A DNA stretch of 8,299 nt from the NCBI GenBank assembly GCA_041486365.1, contig JBGPLH010000131.1, positions 1 to 8,299 on the forward strand. The letters run 5' to 3'. Made by a program: the position numbers and the translations under genes. Under the pieces are notes generated by a model, which did no database searches, was not told where the DNA came from, and saw nothing but the letters and a program-made list of their open reading frames with translations. This document shows positions 1-6,956 of this stretch, piece by piece (within the stretch, counting starts at the first letter, position 1; every line of letters begins with the position of its first letter). This DNA is from JBGPLH01 sp041486365 [NCBI: Thermodesulfobacteriota bacterium]. Its GTDB lineage: Bacteria > JAUYMQ01.

Positions 1-112
1 CGGGCACCCGAACCTGAAGCGGGTGCTGCTGTACGAGGCCTTCGAGGGGCATCCGCTCCGCAAGGACTACGCGATCGATCGGCGGCAGCCTCTCATCGGA
101 CCGAGGAACTGA
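1..112 (+). CDS. nuoC: NADH-quinone oxidoreductase subunit C, 3' end only
   Basis: This is the last 36 codons of a gene that begins left of the window, read in the frame starting at base 2 and ending with TGA at 110-112. The peptide contains GHPNLKRVLL and EGHPLRKDY, which matches the typical NuoC carboxyl end (pattern G-[HF]-P-x-L-[RK]-R-[IV]-L followed by EGHPLRKDY). NuoC is a cofactor-free 30-kDa-type subunit that packs against NuoD in the quinone-reducing module on the cytoplasmic side. The stop codon is followed after 2 bp by the nuoD start, and the nuoD ribosome binding site lies inside the last nuoC codons, so the two are almost certainly co-transcribed and translationally coupled. Whether the full gene is a separate nuoC or a nuoCD-like or nuoBC-like arrangement cannot be seen here, but a stop does separate it from nuoD. 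Confidence 0.9.
   Translation, partial: GHPNLKRVLLYEAFEGHPLRKDYAIDRRQPLIGPRN
103..107 (+). promoter_or_regulatory. Shine-Dalgarno site of nuoD (decides a GTG start)
   Basis: GAGGA at 103-107 sits 7 nt upstream of GTG at 115. This supports the GTG start over the next in-frame ATG at 163, which would begin directly at the conserved MVLNLGP block and remove 16 residues. Confidence 0.65.
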
Positions 113-114
113 CC

Positions 115-1313
<1,199 letters not shown>

Positions 1314-1317
<4 letters not shown>

Positions 1318-1784
1318 GCGTCGTCACGGAGGCCATGCGGCAGGAGATCCTCTCGCTGCTCCCCCGCTACCCGCACAAGCGCTCGGCGCTGCTCCCCGCG
1401 CTCCACGTCGTGCAGCGCGAGCAAGGCTGGATCCCGCCCGAGGCGATGGAGGAGGTGGCGGCGCTCTTTGACCTGCGGCCCGTGGAGGTGATGGAGGTCG
1501 TCTCCTTCTATACGATGTACAACCGTGCGCCCGTGGGCCGGCACCACCTCCAGGTGTGCCGGAATATCGCCTGCGCGCTTCGCGGCGCGCGCAAGCTCAC
1601 GCGCCACCTCTCCGGGAAGCTCGGCGTTCCCCTGGGCGGCACGACGCCCGACGGCCGTTTCACCCTCACCGAGGTGGAGTGCCTGGGCTCCTGCGGTACG
1701 GCGCCGATGCTCCAGTGCAACGACGACTACCACGAGAACCTCACCGTGGAACGGCTGGACGAGATCCTCTCCAACCTCCCGTGA
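1314..1784 (+). CDS. nuoE: NADH-quinone oxidoreductase subunit E (24-kDa type, 2Fe-2S)
   Basis: The protein is 156 residues, close to the usual 155-175. An amino-terminal helical part (about 1-70, with LPALHVVQREQGWIP and VVSFYTMYN) precedes a thioredoxin-like ferredoxin domain. The four 2Fe-2S ligands are plain: Cys82 and Cys87 in VCRNIAC, then Cys123 and Cys127 in ECLGSCGTAP, that is C-x4-C and C-x3-C, followed by the typical N-D-D-Y segment (NDDYHENLT). NuoE carries cluster N1a and docks on NuoF in the NADH-oxidising tip. The reading frame is open far upstream (back to 555), but the amino-terminal homology begins at the ATG at 1314, which overlaps the nuoD stop by ATGA, so that start is preferred. 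Downstream it is separated from nuoF by 112 bp of repeats, the largest gap in this window. Confidence 0.96.
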
Positions 1785-1795
1785 GGGCTCCCGGC

Positions 1796-1805
1796 GCCGA
1801 TCGGC
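1796..1805. repeat. 10-bp perfect palindrome before the tandem repeats
   Basis: GCCGATCGGC is a perfect palindrome that ends 1 bp before the first 32-bp repeat. It could be part of the same element, a protein-binding half-site pair, or chance in GC-rich DNA. Nothing else distinguishes these options. Confidence 0.4.
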
Positions 1806-1806
1806 T

Positions 1807-1896
1807 GTACCCGCGAAGCGGGGGAGACCTGAATTGCAGTACCCGCGAAGCGGGGGAGAGCTGAACTGTGGTACCCGCGAAGCGGGGGAGACCTGA

Positions 1897-1902
<6 letters not shown>
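1807..1902 (+). repeat. Three tandem 32-bp repeats with GCGAAGC mini-hairpins (nuoE-nuoF spacer)
   Basis: Three copies start at 1807, 1839 and 1871 with an exact 32-bp period. The first 21 bases of each unit, GTA followed by CCCGCGAAGCGGGGGAGA, are identical in all three. Copies 1 and 2 agree at 28 of 32 positions, and copies 1 and 3 at 29 of 32; differences fall mostly in the last 5-6 bases. Each unit contains a hairpin with a 5-bp stem CCCGC/GCGGG and a GAA loop (1810-1822, 1842-1854, 1874-1886). The central heptamer GCGAAGC is known as an exceptionally stable DNA mini-hairpin. Each unit also carries the purine run GGGGGAG followed by CTGAA. In copy 3 this becomes the Shine-Dalgarno site and start region of nuoF, so the last 6 bases of copy 3 overlap nuoF codons 1-2. 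The 32-bp period is not a multiple of three, so the array is not coding. Confidence 0.9.
1884..1890 (+). promoter_or_regulatory. Shine-Dalgarno site of nuoF, supplied by repeat copy 3
   Basis: GGGGGAG ends 6 nt before ATG at 1897, a near-ideal spacing. Its first three G residues also form the 3' strand of the CCCGC/GCGGG hairpin (1874-1886). Folding of the hairpin would therefore leave only GGAG (1887-1890) free. The identical sequence in copies 1 (1820-1826) and 2 (1852-1858) is not followed by an ATG at the same distance. Confidence 0.75.
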
Positions 1903-3186
<1,284 letters not shown>

Positions 3187-3208
3187 CCCGTCCGGGTTCC
3201 GGCACGGC

Positions 3209-3226
3209 GGCGACCCTCCGGTCGCC
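3209..3226 (+). repeat. 7-bp-stem hairpin in the nuoF-nuoG spacer
   Basis: GGCGACC (3209-3215) and GGTCGCC (3220-3226) are perfect inverted copies around a CTCC loop. The spacer (3187-3237) has no run of T after the hairpin, so it is not a typical intrinsic terminator, and nuoG must be transcribed through it. It ends 11 bp before the nuoG ATG. Possible roles are RNA stabilisation, a processing site, or a dispersed intergenic repeat; the sequence alone does not decide. Confidence 0.6.
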
Positions 3227-3237
3227 CGGGAAGACGA

Positions 3238-4830
3238 ATGCCCAGGTTCACGATTGACGGGAAGGTGATCACGGTCGAGCCGGGAACGACCGTGCTGCAG
3301 GCCGCCAGGGCCCACGGCATCCCGATTCCCTACTTCTGCTGGCACCCGAAGCTCTCGATCGACGGCTCCTGCCGGATGTGCCAGGTCGAGGTGGAGAAGA
3401 TCCCGAAGCTCCAGATCGCCTGCAACACCCCCATCGTGGACGGCATGGTGGTGCACACCGAGACCGACCGCGTGAAGGCCGCGCGGCAGGCCGTGATGGA
3501 GATGCTCCTCATCAATCATCCGCTCGACTGCCCGATCTGCGACGAGGCGGGCGAGTGCAAGCTGCAGGATCTCACCTTCCAGTACGGCGTCCCCCACAGC
3601 CGCTTCGAGGAGCCCAAGCGCCAGCTCGACAAGCGCGTCGAGATCGGCCCGCGCGTGATGCTCGACCAGGAGCGCTGCATCCTGTGCCGCCGCTGCGTCC
3701 GGTTCTGCCGCGAGATCCCGAAGACCGGCGAGCTGGTCGTCGAGGGGCGCGCCGACTTCTCGGTGATCACGACCGACCCGGGTTGCAAGCTCGACAACCG
3801 GTACTCGATCAACACGGTGGACATCTGCCCCGTGGGCGCGCTCACGAGCCGGGACTTCCGCTTCAAGGTGCGCGTGTGGTTCCTGAAGGACACGCCCTCC
3901 GTCTGCACGGGCTGCTCCAACGGCTGCAACATCAACATCTCGGCCTACAAGGATCGCGTGTTCCGGTTCCTGCCGCGGCGCAACGACGCGGTGAACGACA
4001 CCTGGATGTGCGACGACGGGCGGCTCTCCTACCACCGGATCCAGTCGGCCGACCGGATCCGCCTGCCGCGGATCCGCGACGACGCGCCGGGCGAGGGGAC
4101 GATCTCGCAGGCGACGGCGCCCTGGGACATCGCGATCGAGGCCGCCGCCCGCCGCCTGCGCGATGCGCGGGACGTCCGGGGCGCGGCGGCCCTGGGCGCC
4201 GTGGCGAGCGCCCATGCCACGAACGAGGATCTCTTCCTGTTCCTGAAGTTCTGCCGTGAGGTGCTCGGCGTCGAGCGGCCCGGCATGGTCGTTCCCGAGT
4301 GGGAGCCCGACGATCTGCTGATCAAGGAAGAGCAGGCCCCGAACGCCGCCGGCGCCCGGGCGATGGGGATCGGCGACGCGGATGACGCCCGCGCGACGCT
4401 GGCCCGGTGCGAGCGCGGCGAGATTGACGCGCTCGTGGTGCTCGGGTCGGATCTCCTCCTGGCGGCTGATCGGGAAAGGGTGCTCGCCGCTCTCGCGAAG
4501 GTCGGCACGATCGTCTGCATCGACACGCACGAGAGCGACCTTTCGCGGATCGCCCACGTGGTCCTCCCGGCGCAGGGCTTCGCCGAGAAGGACGGCACGC
4601 TGACGAACGGGAAGGGGCGGGTGCAGCGGATCCACCCTGCGTTACGGCCCGTGGGCGAAGCGAGGGCCGAGTGGGAGATCCTCGGCCTGCTCGCGGCCCG
4701 CATGGGGCACGCCTTCGCCTGCGCCTCGCCCGCCGCGATCCTGAAGGAGCTCGCGCAGGAGGTGCCGGCCTTCCGCGGAATAACCCTGGAGCGCGTGGGG
4801 AGCCAGGGCGTTCCTCTCGAGGGGGCCTGA
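3238..4830 (+). CDS. nuoG: NADH-quinone oxidoreductase subunit G (75-kDa type, Fe-S), compact form
   Basis: The protein is 530 residues, short for NuoG (about 670-910 in well-studied bacteria). All cluster ligands of the amino half are visible: 2Fe-2S N1b at Cys34, Cys45, Cys48 and Cys62; the His-ligated 4Fe-4S N5 at His94, Cys98, Cys101 and Cys107; N4 at Cys147, Cys150, Cys153 and Cys197; and the off-path N7 at Cys223, Cys226, Cys230 and Cys258 (CTGCSNGC, then WMCDDGR). A molybdopterin-oxidoreductase-like remnant follows. Its beginning (PWDIAIEAAARRL at about 295-307, HATNEDLFLFLKFCRE) and its end (VVLPAQGFAEKDGTLTNGKG at about 441-460, with EWEILGLLAARMG) are recognisable, but much of the middle of that domain appears to be missing. 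NuoG conducts electrons from NuoF towards NuoI. The start at 3238 fits the family amino terminus and has a modest upstream GGGAAG. nuoH begins 2 bp after the stop. Confidence 0.95.
   Translation: MPRFTIDGKVITVEPGTTVLQAARAHGIPIPYFCWHPKLSIDGSCRMCQVEVEKIPKLQIACNTPIVDGMVVHTETDRVKAARQAVMEMLLINHPLDCPICDEAGECKLQDLTFQYGVPHSRFEEPKRQLDKRVEIGPRVMLDQERCILCRRCVRFCREIPKTGELVVEGRADFSVITTDPGCKLDNRYSINTVDICPVGALTSRDFRFKVRVWFLKDTPSVCTGCSNGCNINISAYKDRVFRFLPRRNDAVNDTWMCDDGRLSYHRIQSADRIRLPRIRDDAPGEGTISQATAPWDIAIEAAARRLRDARDVRGAAALGAVASAHATNEDLFLFLKFCREVLGVERPGMVVPEWEPDDLLIKEEQAPNAAGARAMGIGDADDARATLARCERGEIDALVVLGSDLLLAADRERVLAALAKVGTIVCIDTHESDLSRIAHVVLPAQGFAEKDGTLTNGKGRVQRIHPALRPVGEARAEWEILGLLAARMGHAFACASPAAILKELAQEVPAFRGITLERVGSQGVPLEGA
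4819..4825 (+). promoter_or_regulatory. Shine-Dalgarno site of nuoH within the nuoG 3' end
   Basis: GAGGGGG lies in the last codons of nuoG, 7 nt before ATG at 4833. The frame is open further upstream (to 4671), so this site together with the family amino terminus decides the nuoH start. Confidence 0.65.
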
Positions 4831-4832
4831 GG

Positions 4833-5939
4833 ATGCCCATCGACGCGGCCTTCGTCGCGGCCAAGATCGGATTCGTGTTCTTCGTCGTCCTGAACCTGGC
4901 GGGCCTGCTGGGCTGGGTCGAGCGGAAGCAGAGCGCCCTCATGCAGGATCGCATCGGGGCGAACCGCGCGCCGATCTTCGGCATCACGCTGATCGGCCTC
5001 TTCCATCCCCTGGCCGACGCGATCAAGGCCTTCACGAAGGAAGACTTCATCCCCGCGCGGGCGAACAAGGTGATGCACACGCTGGCACCGATCCTGGCCG
5101 TGGCGCCGGCCTTCACCGCCTTCGCCGTGATCCCCTTCGGCGACACGGTCACGCTGGCGGGAAAGACCGTACCGCTCGTGATCGCCGATCTCGACGTGGG
5201 GGTCCTCTTCGTCTTCGCGATCATGTCGCTGGCGGCCTACGGCGTGGTGCTCGCGGGCTGGTCCTCCTGGAACAATTTCTCCCTCCTCGGCGGCCTGCGG
5301 GCCTCCGCGCAGATGCTCTCCTACGAGATCGTGATGGGGCTCACGCTCGTCGGGATCTTCATGACCTACGGGTCACTCCAGCTCACGGAGATCGCCCGGG
5401 CGCAGGGTCAGTTCTTCACCTTCGGCGGCCTGAACACCTGGATCCCGAAATGGGGAATCCTCACGCAGCCCCTGGCGTTCTTCCTCTTCATGGCCGCGGC
5501 CATTGCCGAGAGCAAGCGCGCCCCCTTCGACGTGGCCGAGGCGGAGAGCGAGCTGGTCGCCGGGTACTTCACCGAGTACAGCGGGATGAAGTTCCTCATG
5601 TTCTGGATGGGCGAGTTCGTCGAGATCGTCGTGATCTCCGGCCTCGTCGCCACCCTGTTCTTCGGGGGATGGCAGATCCCCTGGCTCGCCCGCGACGGCT
5701 TCCACGTCCCCTTCACGTCCATCGTGATCGCGCTGCCAGCGATGCTGATCACCCTGGCCGGTGTGGCGGCTTTCTGGACGAAGGTGCTGGTGCTGATCTG
5801 GCTCCAGATGACGGTCCGCTGGACGCTGCCGCGGTTCCGCTACGACCAGATCATGCGAATGGGCTGGAAGATGCTGCTCCCGCTCTCGCTCGCGAATATC
5901 TTCGTGACGGGGCTGGTGATCCTATTGATGAAGGGCTAG
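4833..5939 (+). CDS. nuoH: NADH-quinone oxidoreductase subunit H (ND1-type membrane subunit)
   Basis: The protein is 368 residues, somewhat longer than the 325 residues of E. coli NuoH, and very hydrophobic, as expected for an eight-helix ND1 subunit. Signatures are WVERKQSALMQDRIGANR at about 28-45, LADAIKAFTKEDFIP at 60-74, ESKRAPFDVAEAESELVAGY at 226-245 followed by FTEYSGMKF, and TLPRFRYDQIMRMGWKMLLP at 331-350. NuoH forms the entry of the quinone channel at the membrane and links quinone reduction to the proton-pumping arm. Its cytoplasmic loops rich in Glu and Asp (the AEAESE region) are the conserved acidic funnel. The common GPNR motif is GANR here. It starts 2 bp after nuoG with a strong ribosome binding site. 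nuoI normally follows this gene, but here a 93-bp spacer and nuoJ follow. Confidence 0.97.
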   Translation: MPIDAAFVAAKIGFVFFVVLNLAGLLGWVERKQSALMQDRIGANRAPIFGITLIGLFHPLADAIKAFTKEDFIPARANKVMHTLAPILAVAPAFTAFAVIPFGDTVTLAGKTVPLVIADLDVGVLFVFAIMSLAAYGVVLAGWSSWNNFSLLGGLRASAQMLSYEIVMGLTLVGIFMTYGSLQLTEIARAQGQFFTFGGLNTWIPKWGILTQPLAFFLFMAAAIAESKRAPFDVAEAESELVAGYFTEYSGMKFLMFWMGEFVEIVVISGLVATLFFGGWQIPWLARDGFHVPFTSIVIALPAMLITLAGVAAFWTKVLVLIWLQMTVRWTLPRFRYDQIMRMGWKMLLPLSLANIFVTGLVILLMKG

Positions 5940-6032
5940 AGGGCGGCGGGAGATTGGCTCGGCAGGAACCTCGCCCTCCCAACCCATGCGTCTCGTCGCG
6001 GATACGCGACACGATCGCCGGGTAGGAATCTG
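5940..6032 (+). other. nuoH-nuoJ spacer: inverted repeats, no nuoI
   Basis: These 93 bp hold no gene. A perfect 6-bp hairpin GTCGCG/CGCGAC with a GATA loop lies at 5995-6010. GAGGGCG at 5939-5945, starting on the last base of nuoH, is the exact inverse of CGCCCTC at 5972-5978, with 26 bp between. The stretch has no Cys-rich ferredoxin coding remnant in any frame I read. A weak ribosome binding site (AGGA at 6024-6027, 5 nt before ATG 6033) serves nuoJ. The repeat-like composition suggests a dispersed intergenic element, which only a genome-wide search could show. Confidence 0.7.
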
Positions 6033-6530
6033 ATGGAACAAACCGTCTTCTATGTTTTCGCCGCGATAGCGCTGGGCTCGAGCCTCGCGATGGTCTTGCA
6101 GCGCAACCCCGTGGCCGCCGCGATGAACCTCGTGCTCACGATGTTCTCGCTCGCGGCGCTCTTCGTGCTGCTGCACGCCCATTTCCTCGCGGTGATCCAG
6201 CTCCTGGTGTACGCCGGGGCGGTGATGGTGCTGTTCCTCTTCGTGATCATGTTCCTGAACCTGACCGAAGAGCAGCTCCTGCCGGGAAGGAAGTCGATCC
6301 TCCACGGTGCGGGCATCGCGCTGGCCGTCTACGCGCTGCTCCAGATCCGGGAGCTGGTCCACCGGATGCCCGCGGCCCGGCCCCGGGCGCTTGCCACCGA
6401 CTTCGGGACCACGAAGGCGATCGGAAAGCTGCTCTTCTCGGACTACCTGCTCCCCTTCGAGCTCACCAGCGTGCTGATCCTGGCGGCCATCGTGGGCGCC
6501 GTGGTGCTGGCCAAGCGGAGGCTGGATTAG
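6033..6530 (+). CDS. nuoJ: NADH-quinone oxidoreductase subunit J (ND6-type membrane subunit)
   Basis: The protein is 165 residues (family about 160-200), with roughly five predicted membrane helices. The diagnostic third helix [20 protein letters not shown] lies at about 53-72, including the conserved Tyr60-Ala-Gly; in solved structures this helix contains a pi-bulge linked to the coupling mechanism. The carboxyl end has the typical [16 protein letters not shown] at 133-148, followed by GAVVLAKRR. NuoJ sits between NuoH and NuoK in the membrane arm and forms part of the proton and water path. The ATG at 6033 gives the expected amino terminus directly before the first helix. The gene is preceded by the spacer that lacks nuoI and followed by an 83-bp hairpin-bearing spacer before nuoK. 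Confidence 0.95.
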   Translation: MEQTVFYVFAAIALGSSLAMVLQRNPVAAAMNLVLTMFSLAALFVLLHAHFLAVIQLLVYAGAVMVLFLFVIMFLNLTEEQLLPGRKSILHGAGIALAVYALLQIRELVHRMPAARPRALATDFGTTKAIGKLLFSDYLLPFELTSVLILAAIVGAVVLAKRRLD

Positions 6531-6613
6531 CCGGAGGTCCCCCGCCCGGAGGTCCCGCGCGAAGCGCGGGCCGACTCCGAAAAAGCGGGGACCGAAAAGG
6601 ATCTAATACGCCC
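6531..6613 (+). repeat. nuoJ-nuoK spacer element: nested hairpins and an 11-bp direct repeat
   Basis: CCGGAGGTCCC occurs twice, at 6531-6541 and 6546-6556, with a 15-bp offset. A 7-bp-stem hairpin CCCGCGC/GCGCGGG with GAA loop spans 6554-6570; its centre is again GCGAAGC, as in the repeats before nuoF. An outer pairing GGTCCCC (6536-6542) with GGGGACC (6587-6593) can enclose it. There is no run of T after the stems, so this is not a standard terminator. AAGGA at 6597-6601 lies 12 nt from the nuoK GTG, longer than usual, so nuoK initiation may be weak or coupled to nuoJ through RNA folding. Confidence 0.75.
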
Positions 6614-6916
6614 GTGGTCCCGATCGAGCAGTACCTGATGCTCTCCGCCGTGCTCTTCCTGATCGGCGTGGCCGGCGTGCTCACGCGCCGGAACGCGATC
6701 ATCGTGCTCATGTGCGTGGAGCTGATGCTGAACGCCGTGAACCTCTCGTTCCTGGCCTTCGCCCGCGCGCTGGGCGACATGGGCGGGCACGTCTTCGTCT
6801 TCGTGGTGATCGCGGTGGCCGCGGCGGAAGCCGCTGTGGGCCTGGCGATCCTGCTCGCGGTCTTCCGGAACAGGGAAACGCTCAACATCGATGAACTGAA
6901 CCTGATGCGCTGGTAA
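6614..6916 (+). CDS. nuoK: NADH-quinone oxidoreductase subunit K (ND4L-type membrane subunit)
   Basis: The protein is 100 residues, the same length as E. coli NuoK, and has three hydrophobic helices. Glu36 in [11 protein letters not shown] and Glu72 in [12 protein letters not shown] fall at the same positions as the two membrane glutamates essential for proton transfer in E. coli NuoK. The carboxyl end [10 protein letters not shown] also matches the family pattern (NID-x5-MR). The GTG start at 6614 is chosen because the first residues ([14 protein letters not shown]) align with the E. coli amino terminus (IPLQHGLILAAILF). The alternative ATG at 6638 would cut into the first helix. The ribosome binding site is distant (AAGGA, 12 nt). 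NuoK lies between NuoJ and the antiporter-like subunits in the membrane arm. nuoL follows after 40 bp. Confidence 0.95.
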   Translation: MVPIEQYLMLSAVLFLIGVAGVLTRRNAIIVLMCVELMLNAVNLSFLAFARALGDMGGHVFVFVVIAVAAAEAAVGLAILLAVFRNRETLNIDELNLMRW

Positions 6917-6918
6917 CG

Positions 6919-6938
6919 GCCCGGCCGACCCGCCGGGC
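6919..6938 (+). repeat. 7-bp-stem hairpin in the nuoK-nuoL spacer
   Basis: GCCCGGC (6919-6925) and GCCGGGC (6932-6938) are perfect inverted copies with a CGACCC loop. The hairpin begins 2 bp after the nuoK stop and fills half of the 40-bp spacer. No T-run follows, and nuoL continues on the same strand, so termination is unlikely. Confidence 0.6.
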
Positions 6939-6956
6939 ACTTCCGCCACGGGACAT

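Noticed and set aside
1807-1896. Short CRISPR-like array
   Set aside because: The units are directly tandem with only about 6 variable bases, far too short for spacers, and there are no cas genes nearby.
3209-3226. Intrinsic terminator between nuoF and nuoG (and likewise the hairpins at 5995, 6554 and 6919)
   Set aside because: No T-run follows any of these stems, and the downstream genes are essential parts of the same complex on the same strand.
3378-4259. Plus-strand 293-codon frame within nuoG
   Set aside because: It is an out-of-frame shadow of nuoG, low-complexity (Arg/Pro/Ala/Gly), with all Fe-S motifs in the other frame.
6638-6640. ATG as alternative start of nuoK
   Set aside because: It would delete the first 8 residues, cutting into the amino terminus that aligns with E. 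coli NuoK. With GTG 6614, Glu36 and Glu72 fall at exactly the E. coli positions.
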